From the NCBI GenBank assembly GCA_045580145.1, contig JAZNNI010000076.1, positions 1 through 64,000 of the forward strand: a DNA stretch of 64,000 bases, read 5' to 3'. Of this stretch, positions 26,486 through 34,416 are shown one piece after another. The position numbers and the translations under genes were made by a program. Within the stretch, counting starts at the first letter, position 1, and each line of letters opens with the position of its first letter. Source of the stretch: UBA1738 sp045580145 (GTDB lineage: Bacteria; Bacillota; Clostridia; UBA1381). The notes beneath the pieces were generated by a model. It made no database searches, was not told the origin of the DNA, and saw only the letters and a list, made by a program, of their open reading frames with translations.

Positions 26486-27025
26486 ATGAAATTTAACATC
26501 ATCGGAAGAAAAATTACAGTTAATGAAAAGAACTCGGAGTACATTAAAAAGAAAATCGGAAAACTCGATAAATTCTTTAAAACAGAGCCGGAGGCAAGAG
26601 TAGTAATCGGTACTGTAAAGGATAAAGAATACATCGAGGCGACAATTTATTCGGAAGGAATGATTTACAGAGCGGAAGTTACTGATGTGGATGTTTTTAC
26701 AGCTACCGACAAGGTGATTGATTTAATAGAAAGACAGATAAGAAAGAATAAAACAAAACTTGAGAAGAAGACAAGAAGAGAGGCCTTTGATGACGGAAAG
26801 CTTTTAAGCGGTGATGATTATACAGGAGAGGATGAAATTTCGGATTTTGTTGTAGCAAAGAAAAAGAGATTTCAGGTTAAGCCTATGAGTGCAGAAGAGG
26901 CGATACTTCAAATGAATCTTTTAGGACATAGTTTCTTCGTATTCAAGAATCAGGAAACAGACGAAATGAATGTGGTTTATAAGAGGAAAGACGGAGATTA
27001 TGCAATTATTGAATCAACCGATTAA
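26486..27025 (+). CDS. hpf: Ribosome hibernation promoting factor, long form
   Basis: Binds the 30S subunit and dimerises ribosomes to 100S particles in stationary phase or stress. The 179-residue protein has the N-terminal RaiA/HPF fold (about 1-105, MKFNIIGRKITVNEKN through the basic RRQIRKNKTK-like helix) and the C-terminal dimerisation domain (about 125-179, RFQVKPMSAEEAILQMNLLGHSFFVF). That domain pair defines the long form. The start follows AAGGGAG (26471-26477); an in-frame opening at 26429 is upstream and overlaps the promoter. A terminator follows, so the gene is monocistronic. The promoter type fits the known stress control of Bacillus hpf. Confidence 0.95.
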   Translation: MKFNIIGRKITVNEKNSEYIKKKIGKLDKFFKTEPEARVVIGTVKDKEYIEATIYSEGMIYRAEVTDVDVFTATDKVIDLIERQIRKNKTKLEKKTRREAFDDGKLLSGDDYTGEDEISDFVVAKKKRFQVKPMSAEEAILQMNLLGHSFFVFKNQETDEMNVVYKRKDGDYAIIESTD

Positions 27026-27044
27026 TTGCATATCATCGGGGTGT

Positions 27045-27074
27045 GAGGACTCGTAATCCGGCGAGTCCTCTTTA
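27045..27074 (+). terminator. Terminator of hpf
   Basis: GAGGACTCG / CGAGTCCTC with an 8-base loop, followed by TTTACTTT. Confidence 0.8.
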
Positions 27075-27131
27075 CTTTAAAAAAGGATTATTGAAATTTG
27101 TGTCGTATATAGTATATGGGAGTGATTTTAT

Positions 27132-27698
27132 ATGTATATTTTAGCGATTAACGGAAGTCCGAATAAGGATGGAAATACAGCTTTTCTTTTGAAAGAAATT
27201 CTTTCGCATTGTAAAGGCTGCGAGACTGAAATGATTAGTGCGGGGGAAGTGCTGAATTCTGCTAAAATACCATTTTGTGTATCCTGCTCAAACCCTTGTG
27301 ACAAAAGGTGTTATAAGGGAACAGCTTTAGAGGAAGCATTCAAAAAGGTAGAAAAGGCTGATTTTGTTATTTTTGGCTCTCCAGTATATTTCGGCTCAAT
27401 GACAGCACAGCTCAAAGCCTTTTTTGATAAAACACGCTCTATAAGAGGAGAAAAATGTTGGCTTTCAAAGCCTGTTGCCGCTGTAAGCGTTGGTGCAAGC
27501 AAATATGGCGGACAGGAAAGAACTGTTAATGACATTCATTCGTCAGCGTTAATTCACGGGATGAAGGTTGTCGGAAACAGCAGTGAAATCGGAATGGGGC
27601 ATTTTGGTGTTTCGGCTCAAAGACCGGCAGAAAATGACGAAAATGCATTAAAACAGTGCGAAAGTCTTGCAAATGCTATTATTAATAACCGGTTTTAG
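27132..27698 (+). CDS. Flavodoxin-fold NAD(P)H-dependent FMN reductase / iron-sulfur flavoprotein-like
   Basis: 188 residues. The N-terminal INGSPNKDGNTAFLL is the FMN phosphate-binding loop of the NADPH-dependent FMN reductase family, and GSPVYFGSMTAQLKAFFDKT is the second flavin loop. A four-cysteine group at about residues 49-60 (C-x2-C-x3-C-x3-C) resembles the cluster-binding region of Methanosarcina-type iron-sulfur flavoproteins, although the spacing is not the classical one. It is probably a redox protein of the anaerobic cytoplasm; its substrate is unknown. It stands alone between hpf and dnaG. A weak promoter (TTGAAA 27091-27096, 16 bp, TATATG) precedes it. Confidence 0.82.
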   Translation: MYILAINGSPNKDGNTAFLLKEILSHCKGCETEMISAGEVLNSAKIPFCVSCSNPCDKRCYKGTALEEAFKKVEKADFVIFGSPVYFGSMTAQLKAFFDKTRSIRGEKCWLSKPVAAVSVGASKYGGQERTVNDIHSSALIHGMKVVGNSSEIGMGHFGVSAQRPAENDENALKQCESLANAIINNRF

Positions 27699-27816
27699 TA
27701 TATTTTTAAACAAAAAGGTAAAATTACATACAAGAAATAGAGGATTTTGCCCAGCTAATGTCGAATTGTAATATGGTGGGTAATAATTTTAAAATACATT
27801 CAGAAAGGAGATTTTT

Positions 27817-29586
27817 ATGCCGAGATATTCTGACGAATTAGTGAACGAAATATTTTCGCAAAATGATATAGTTGATTACGTTTCACAATACGTCAAACTT
27901 AGGAAAAACGGTCGTGACTATACAGGACTTTGTCCGTTTCATAAAGAAAAATCTCCTTCTTTTCACGTAAATCAAGACAAACAGCTTTTTCACTGTTTTG
28001 GTTGCGGTGTTGGAGGAAATCTTGTTCAGTTTGTGATGCGCTCTGAAGGACTTGACTTTGTGGAAGCATTAAAGCTTATGGCAGACAGAGCAGGAATAAT
28101 ACTTCCGGAAGATGATAACATAGTTGACGACAAGCTGTATCAGAAGAAAAAACGCATATATTCAATGAATAAAACTGCGGCGAGATTTTATTATGAGACC
28201 CTGACTCGAGAGGATGCAGGAAAGACGGGACTTGAATATTTTTTAGAAAGAAAAATTTTAAAAAGTACAATAACCAAATATGGTTTAGGATATGCTCCGG
28301 ACAGCTTTGATTATCTAAAAAAATATATGAATAAGCTTGGATTTTCAGATGATGAGCTGTTGGAGGCAGGGTTATGCGTTATAAAGAATGATAAGGTTTA
28401 TGACAAATTCAGAGGCAGAGTTATGTTCCCGATAATAGATTTACGCGGGAATGTGATTGCCTTTGGGGGCAGAATAGTCAATGCTGAAGAAAAAGATGGT
28501 TACAAGCCGCCAAAGTATCTAAACTCAGCTGAAACTCCTGTCTTTAACAAAGGAAAGAATCTATTTTCCTTAAATCTTGCAAAGAAAGCCGATTCTAAAC
28601 AATGTATACTTTGCGAAGGATATATGGATGTCATATCTGTTTATCAGGCAGGTGTTGAAAATATTGTTGCTACGCTCGGTACAGCGCTTACTGAAAATCA
28701 GGCAAGATTGCTTATGAAATACACAGGCGAAATTCTACTGTGCTACGACAGCGATGAGGCTGGTCAAAATGCCACTAAACGTGCAATAAGCATTATTAAC
28801 AGTGTTGGTGGAAAATGTCGTGTTATGAGGCTAAAAGGAGCAAAAGACCCTGATGAATACATAAAGAATAACGGGATTGAGCTTTTTAAGAAGGCAATTA
28901 TTGACGCGCTGCCGTCTACGGAATATCTGTTAAGACTTTTAAAGTCAAAATACGACTTGGACAACCCAGACGGAAAAATTATGTTTGTTGAGGATGCAGC
29001 GAATGTTCTTTCAGAGATTGGAAATGCCATAGAAGTTGATGCATATATTAAAAAAATTGCTGATGAAACTGAAATAAGTAAGGACGCAATTTATGCTGAA
29101 CTAAAGAAAACAAAGCATAATCAAAAGTCTGGAAACAGTCCGATAAAAACTATACAAACGGCACAGAAAATCGGAAAAAGTAATGAAAGTACAAAAGCTG
29201 TTGAAGCAGAAAGACGTCTTTTAGGACTTGTTATTGATAGTAAAAATGTTTATCGAAGGGTAAAGGATAAAATATATCCTTCTGAATATTCTACAGAGAC
29301 CTTAAGAAAGCTTGCAGAAATAGTCTATTCCTGCCACGAAGAAGGTAAAGAAATAGAACCCGCACTGATAATAAATAATTTCAGCGGAGAAGATGCTGAT
29401 TTTGTTTCACAAATTTTCTGCAACCTTGAGAAATATGATGATGAAGAAATCACTGTTATGCAGTTGATTAACAACATTAAATTAGATAAATTAGACATCG
29501 AACTTGAAAAGGCACAAAATGAAAATGACATCGTAAGGATACGGGAGCTTTTAAATTTACGATATGAATTGGAAGGGAAAAAATAA
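27817..29586 (+). CDS. dnaG: DNA primase
   Basis: Synthesises RNA primers at the replication fork. The 589-residue protein has the N-terminal CHC2 zinc ribbon (Cys39, His42, Cys60, Cys63), the catalytic core with a TOPRIM domain (CEGYMDVISVYQAGVENIVATLG, then LCYDSDEAGQNATKRA with the metal-binding DxD-type acidic residues), and a C-terminal helicase-interaction region. AGAAAGGAG precedes the ATG. The stop overlaps the rpoD start (TAATG), the classic dnaG-rpoD macromolecular synthesis arrangement. The 118-bp gap upstream contains no clear gene. Confidence 0.97.
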   Translation: MPRYSDELVNEIFSQNDIVDYVSQYVKLRKNGRDYTGLCPFHKEKSPSFHVNQDKQLFHCFGCGVGGNLVQFVMRSEGLDFVEALKLMADRAGIILPEDDNIVDDKLYQKKKRIYSMNKTAARFYYETLTREDAGKTGLEYFLERKILKSTITKYGLGYAPDSFDYLKKYMNKLGFSDDELLEAGLCVIKNDKVYDKFRGRVMFPIIDLRGNVIAFGGRIVNAEEKDGYKPPKYLNSAETPVFNKGKNLFSLNLAKKADSKQCILCEGYMDVISVYQAGVENIVATLGTALTENQARLLMKYTGEILLCYDSDEAGQNATKRAISIINSVGGKCRVMRLKGAKDPDEYIKNNGIELFKKAIIDALPSTEYLLRLLKSKYDLDNPDGKIMFVEDAANVLSEIGNAIEVDAYIKKIADETEISKDAIYAELKKTKHNQKSGNSPIKTIQTAQKIGKSNESTKAVEAERRLLGLVIDSKNVYRRVKDKIYPSEYSTETLRKLAEIVYSCHEEGKEIEPALIINNFSGEDADFVSQIFCNLEKYDDEEITVMQLINNIKLDKLDIELEKAQNENDIVRIRELLNLRYELEGKK

Positions 29587-30665
29587 TGTCAGATTTAGAA
29601 AACAAAAAGCAAATAGTAAAAGATTTAATTGAAAAGGGAAAGAAAAAGGGAGTCTTGACACACAAGGACATCATCCAGTCATTTTATGACACAGAGTTTA
29701 CTGCAGAAGAAATGGAAACTGTGTATGATGCTCTTGAAAAGGAAGGGATAGAGGTAGTTGAAGACCTTGATAAGGAACTCGAAGAAATCGAAGTTTCAAA
29801 AGAGGAGCTTGAAGACCTTTCTGTTCCTGAGGGGATAAGTATTGATGACCACGTTAAGATGTACCTTAAAGAAATCGGTAAGGTAGACCTTCTTGATGCT
29901 GAGGAAGAAACCAGTCTCGCAAAAAAGATGGCCGAAGGCGATGAGGAGGCTAAAAAGAAGCTTGCTGAAGCAAACCTCCGTCTTGTTGTCAGCATTGCTA
30001 AGCGTTATGTCGGCAGAGGAATGATGTTTCTTGACCTTATTCAGGAAGGAAATCTTGGCCTTATCAAAGCCGTTGATAAGTTTGACTATTCTAAAGGATA
30101 TAAATTCAGCACATATGCAACCTGGTGGATAAGACAAGCTATTACCCGTGCGATTGCTGACCAGGCAAGAACAATTCGAATTCCTGTTCATATGGTTGAA
30201 ACAATTAATAAGCTTGTGCGTGTATCAAGACAGCTTGTGCAGGAGCTTGGCAGAGAGCCAACTCCGGAGGAACTTGCAAAAGAACTTAATATGCCGGTTG
30301 AAAAGGTTAGGGAAATTTCAAAAATTTCTCAGGAGCCTGTTTCGCTTGAAACACCAATCGGTGAAGAAGAGGATAGCCATTTGGGAGACTTTATTCCTGA
30401 CGACGATGCGCCCGCTCCGTCTGAGGCAGCAAGCTTTGTGATGCTTAAGGAGCAGCTTGTTGATGTACTGAGAACTCTTACACCAAGAGAAGAAAAGGTT
30501 TTAAAACTTCGTTTTGGTCTTGAGGATGGAAGACAAAGAACATTGGAAGAAGTAGGAAGAGAGTTCAACGTAACCCGTGAAAGAATAAGGCAGATTGAGG
30601 CAAAGGCACTCAGAAAACTCCGCCATCCGTCACGTAGTAAAAAACTCAAGGACTATCTTGATTAA
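29586..30665 (+). CDS. rpoD: Primary sigma factor RpoD (SigA)
   Basis: Housekeeping sigma factor. The 359-residue protein has a short region 1.1 (about 1-65), region 1.2 (SIDDHVKMYLKEIGKVDLLDAEEE), region 2 with DLIQEGNLGLIKAVDKFDYSKGYKFSTYATWWIRQAI (-10 recognition and melting), region 3 and region 4 ending EEVGREFNVTRERIRQIEAKALRKLRHPSRS (-35 helix-turn-helix). Length is that of Gram-positive SigA. Translationally coupled to dnaG. The abundant TTGACA-17-TATAAT promoters in this window are what it would read. Confidence 0.98.
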   Translation: MSDLENKKQIVKDLIEKGKKKGVLTHKDIIQSFYDTEFTAEEMETVYDALEKEGIEVVEDLDKELEEIEVSKEELEDLSVPEGISIDDHVKMYLKEIGKVDLLDAEEETSLAKKMAEGDEEAKKKLAEANLRLVVSIAKRYVGRGMMFLDLIQEGNLGLIKAVDKFDYSKGYKFSTYATWWIRQAITRAIADQARTIRIPVHMVETINKLVRVSRQLVQELGREPTPEELAKELNMPVEKVREISKISQEPVSLETPIGEEEDSHLGDFIPDDDAPAPSEAASFVMLKEQLVDVLRTLTPREEKVLKLRFGLEDGRQRTLEEVGREFNVTRERIRQIEAKALRKLRHPSRSKKLKDYLD

Positions 30666-30674
30666 GGTGATATT

Positions 30675-31637
30675 ATGGATTGGATACAGGTAAGTATTTT
30701 TACGACTAATGAAGGTATAGAGCCAGTTATGGGAAGACTCCTTCAGCTTGGTATTTCCGGAATAGAAATTGAGGATGAGCAAGATTTTAAGGAATTTTTG
30801 GAAAATAACAAGGATTGTTGGGATTACGTTGATGAGGACCTCATTCGCGAAAAAGAAGGAGAAACCTGCATTAAGGTTTATGTTAGTGAAGATGATCCAG
30901 ATATGATAGCTTCAATCAGAGCATCGATGATAGAACTTTCTGACTATGACAAAGATGGCAAGTTCGGGCGACTTAAAATAAGTCTTAATAATTTAAAGGA
31001 AGAGGACTGGGCAAATAACTGGCGAAAATATTTCCACACAATGGATATAGGGGAAAAGCTTATTGTTAAGCCATACTGGGAGAGTGCAGAAAAAACCGAT
31101 AAAATGGTTTTTGAAATAAACCCCGGTCTCAGCTTTGGGACAGGCTCACATCATACAACAAGATTATGCCTTGAGGACATAGAAAAAACTGTTAAAAAAG
31201 GCGATACAATTCTTGATCTGGGATGTGGAAGCGGAATTTTATCGATTGTTTCCCTGATGTTTGGTGCAGATAGGGCAGTAGCTGTTGATATTGACTCAAA
31301 TTCTCTTGAAACTGCGTATGACAATTTGAATCGCAATAAAATTGAAGAGGATAAGTATAAGGTCCTTATTGGAAATATCATATCGGATGAAGAATTGCAG
31401 AAAGCTGTCCTTGAGACAAAATACGACGTTATTTTAGCCAATATTGTTGCTGATGTAATAATAGCTATTCTGCCGTTTGTCAAAAAGGCATTGAAAAATA
31501 ACGGAACTTTTATTACCTCGGGAATAATTGAAGACAGAATCGGTGACGTTAAGGCTGCACTTTCAGATAATGGTTTTGAAATACTTTCAGAAAAAAGAAG
31601 TGCAGATTGGGCAGAATTTAAATGCCGGATTTTATAG
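30675..31637 (+). CDS. prmA: Ribosomal protein L11 methyltransferase
   Basis: SAM-dependent methylation of ribosomal protein L11. The 320-residue protein has the N-terminal substrate-recognition domain (WIQVSIFTTNEGIEPVMGRL), the linker EEDWANNWRKYFH, then GLSFGTGSHHTTRLCL and the Rossmann SAM motif TILDLGCGSGILSI, followed by LANIVADVI in place of the usual NI motif. It begins 9 bp after rpoD and is followed by rsmE, an arrangement common in Firmicutes for this pair. Confidence 0.95.
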   Translation: MDWIQVSIFTTNEGIEPVMGRLLQLGISGIEIEDEQDFKEFLENNKDCWDYVDEDLIREKEGETCIKVYVSEDDPDMIASIRASMIELSDYDKDGKFGRLKISLNNLKEEDWANNWRKYFHTMDIGEKLIVKPYWESAEKTDKMVFEINPGLSFGTGSHHTTRLCLEDIEKTVKKGDTILDLGCGSGILSIVSLMFGADRAVAVDIDSNSLETAYDNLNRNKIEEDKYKVLIGNIISDEELQKAVLETKYDVILANIVADVIIAILPFVKKALKNNGTFITSGIIEDRIGDVKAALSDNGFEILSEKRSADWAEFKCRIL

Positions 31638-31656
31638 TTTGTTTACGGGTGTACTT

Positions 31657-32388
31657 ATGTCAAAGTTTTTTATACCAAAAGAAAATATTAAAGAAAATTC
31701 ACTTATAATAGATGGAGAAGATGTAAATCATATTACCAGAGTTCTTCGCTATTCAGTTGGTGATGACATTACCTGCTCGGATGGTATGGGTAATGATTAC
31801 CTCGCAAGAATTGAAACTATAGATAAAACAAAAATCTTCTGTGAGGTTATAGAAAAATCAAAAGCTCAGACAGAACCTAATATCAAAGTAATTTTGATTC
31901 AGGGTATTCCAAAGGCTGCAAAAATGGATTATATAATACAAAAAACAACAGAGCTTGGGATTTCGGAAATCTATCCTTGTGAAATGTCAAGATGTGTTGC
32001 AAAGATTGATAACCATAAAAAGATTGAGCGTTGGCAGAAGATTTCCCGTGAGGCTGCAAAACAATCGGGAAGAGGAATTGTGCCTGTTATCCATAATGCA
32101 ATAAATGTTTCAGAAGCGATTGAAATATTAAAAGATGCAGATGTCTCATTTGTACCATATGAATGCGATGAAGGAAACACCTTACGTCCGATACTTATAG
32201 GCGCAAAAGAACCTCAAACCGTTGCATATATGATAGGACCTGAGGGTGGATTTGATAAAACTGAAATTGATAAAATCATCAAAAGTGACATACATACTGT
32301 TTCTTTGGGAAAGAGGATTCTTCGTACTGAAACAGCGGGAGAGGCGGTTCTTTCAATGATTATGTATGAGATTGGTGATATAAATTAG
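31657..32388 (+). CDS. rsmE: 16S rRNA m3U1498 methyltransferase (RsmE)
   Basis: SPOUT-family enzyme methylating U1498 of 16S rRNA. The 243-residue protein has an N-terminal PUA-like part (FFIPKENIKENSLIIDGEDVNHITRVLR) and a C-terminal trefoil-knot with IGPEGGFDKTEI and SLGKRILRTETA, the SAM-binding loops. The frame is open from 31528 inside prmA, but the ATG at 31657 fits the family start and follows a modest GGGTG. A terminator closes the dnaG-rpoD-prmA-rsmE operon. Confidence 0.94.
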   Translation: MSKFFIPKENIKENSLIIDGEDVNHITRVLRYSVGDDITCSDGMGNDYLARIETIDKTKIFCEVIEKSKAQTEPNIKVILIQGIPKAAKMDYIIQKTTELGISEIYPCEMSRCVAKIDNHKKIERWQKISREAAKQSGRGIVPVIHNAINVSEAIEILKDADVSFVPYECDEGNTLRPILIGAKEPQTVAYMIGPEGGFDKTEIDKIIKSDIHTVSLGKRILRTETAGEAVLSMIMYEIGDIN

Positions 32389-32400
32389 AGTATGACTTGT

Positions 32401-32430
32401 GTATCGCCGTGATTTTCGGCGATACTTTTT
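32401..32430 (+). terminator. Terminator after rsmE
   Basis: GTATCGCCG / CGGCGATAC perfect 9-bp stem, 7-base loop, then TTTTT. Confidence 0.88.
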
Positions 32431-32454
32431 GCGTATTTTACGAAAGGCACAGAT

Positions 32455-34416
32455 ATGGATAAATTTGAACTTATATCGAGTTTTGAAATGTCCGGAGACC
32501 AGCCCGAAGCGGTTGAAAAACTTGTTTCCGGAATAAAACAAGGTAAGAAATTTCAAACTTTGGTCGGCGTTACAGGCTCCGGAAAAACCTTTACTATGGC
32601 AAACATAATTGCCAGGATTAATAAGCCTACGCTTGTTCTTGCACACAATAAAACTCTTGCCGCACAGCTTTGCAGTGAATTTAAGGAGTTTTTTCCGAAC
32701 AATGCAGTAGAGTTTTTTGTGTCTTATTATGATTACTATCAGCCTGAGGCTTATATTGCTGCATCAGACACATATATAGAAAAGGATTCATCCGTAAATG
32801 ATGAAATTGATGAACTAAGGCACAGCGCCACCTTTGCTCTTTTTGAGAGAAAAGATGTTATAATTGTCTCAAGTGTTTCCTGCATTTATGGTCTTGGTGA
32901 CCCTGAAGATTATGAAAAATTGATGCTTTCCCTACGTGTAGGGATGGTCAAAGACAGAGACGAGATTTTAAAAAAACTCATAGATATGCAATACGAAAGA
33001 AATGACATAAATTTTGTCAGAAATAAATTTAGAGTGCATGGAGATGTGGTAGAAATATTCCCGTCGAATAATGGAGAAAATGCGATACGTGTAGAATTTT
33101 TTGGCGATGAAATTGATAGAATTGCAGAAATAAATGTAACAACAGGAGAGATTGTAGGAATACGAAACCACGTGGTTATTTCCCCTGCATCTCATTATGT
33201 TACAACAGGCGACAAAATGCAAATTGCAATAGCCGCAATCTTGGACGAGCTTAGGCAGCGTATTCAGTTTTTCAAGGAAAACAATATGCTTATAGAAGCA
33301 CAGCGTATAGAACAAAGGACGATGTATGACGTTGAAATGCTGCAGGAAATAGGGTTTTGTCAGGGAATAGAAAACTATTCGAGATTAATAAGCGGAAGAA
33401 AACCAGGGTCTGCTCCATATACACTACTTGACTATTTTCCAGATGATTTTCTTATGTTTATTGACGAATCTCATGTAACGGTTTCGCAGGTACGAGCTAT
33501 GTATAATGGTGACAGAGCAAGAAAAGAATCTCTTGTTAACTATGGATTCAGACTTCCGTCTGCATTTGATAACAGACCACTTAAATTTGATGAGTTTGAA
33601 AATAGAATTAATCAGGTGATATTCACTTCAGCAACTCCGGGGGAATATGAAAAAGAACACTCAGAGGGTTCAGCTGAACAGCTTATAAGACCTACTGGAC
33701 TTTTAGACCCTGAGGTAATCATAAGACCGATTGAGCATCAGATTGATGACCTTATTTCCGAGATAAATAAGCGCACTGAAAAAAATGAAAGAGTTTTAGT
33801 TACTACTCTTACTAAGAAAATGGCAGAAAACCTTACAGATTATCTTCGTGAAATGGGGATAAAAGTAAAGTATATGCATTCGGAAATAAAGACGATTGAA
33901 CGAACTGAGATAATTCGTGACCTCCGAACAGGTGAATTCGATGTACTGGTCGGAATTAACCTTTTAAGAGAGGGACTTGACCTTCCGGAAGTATCGCTTG
34001 TTGCAATTTTGGATGCAGATAAAGAAGGATTTTTAAGAAGCGAAACTTCTCTTATACAAACAATAGGTCGTGCAGCGCGTAACGAAAACGGACAGGTTAT
34101 TATGTATGCAAACACTGTAACCGGTTCTATGAGGCGAGCTATTGACGAAACAAACAGACGTAGAAATTATCAAGATAAGTTTAATAAGGAAAATGGCATT
34201 GTCCCGCGTACTATCAAAAAGGATATCAGGGAGATAATCGAAGCTGTAAAGGCAATTACTCCTCAAAAAGCAGAAAATGTCTCTATAGATTATTCAGTTA
34301 TGCTTGCAAATCTTCACGACGAGATGCTTCTTGCAGCTGAAAATCTTGAATTTGAAAAGGCTGCAGAGCTTCGCGACAGAATAAAAAAATTAAAAAAAGA
34401 GTTGGGTGAACAATGA
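32455..34416 (+). CDS. uvrB: Excinuclease ABC subunit B
   Basis: Damage-verification helicase of nucleotide excision repair. The 653-residue protein has the Walker A loop GVTGSGKTFTMAN (about residues 39-51), the beta-hairpin region YYDYYQPEAYI, the DEAD-like FIDESHVTV, helicase motifs in LVGINLLREGLDLPEVSLVAILDADKEGFLRS and IGRAARN, and a C-terminal UVR domain (NLEFEKAAELRDRIKKL) that contacts UvrC. AAAGG precedes the ATG. The stop overlaps the uvrA start by 4 bp (ATGA). uvrC is not in the window. Confidence 0.97.
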   Translation: MDKFELISSFEMSGDQPEAVEKLVSGIKQGKKFQTLVGVTGSGKTFTMANIIARINKPTLVLAHNKTLAAQLCSEFKEFFPNNAVEFFVSYYDYYQPEAYIAASDTYIEKDSSVNDEIDELRHSATFALFERKDVIIVSSVSCIYGLGDPEDYEKLMLSLRVGMVKDRDEILKKLIDMQYERNDINFVRNKFRVHGDVVEIFPSNNGENAIRVEFFGDEIDRIAEINVTTGEIVGIRNHVVISPASHYVTTGDKMQIAIAAILDELRQRIQFFKENNMLIEAQRIEQRTMYDVEMLQEIGFCQGIENYSRLISGRKPGSAPYTLLDYFPDDFLMFIDESHVTVSQVRAMYNGDRARKESLVNYGFRLPSAFDNRPLKFDEFENRINQVIFTSATPGEYEKEHSEGSAEQLIRPTGLLDPEVIIRPIEHQIDDLISEINKRTEKNERVLVTTLTKKMAENLTDYLREMGIKVKYMHSEIKTIERTEIIRDLRTGEFDVLVGINLLREGLDLPEVSLVAILDADKEGFLRSETSLIQTIGRAARNENGQVIMYANTVTGSMRRAIDETNRRRNYQDKFNKENGIVPRTIKKDIREIIEAVKAITPQKAENVSIDYSVMLANLHDEMLLAAENLEFEKAAELRDRIKKLKKELGEQ

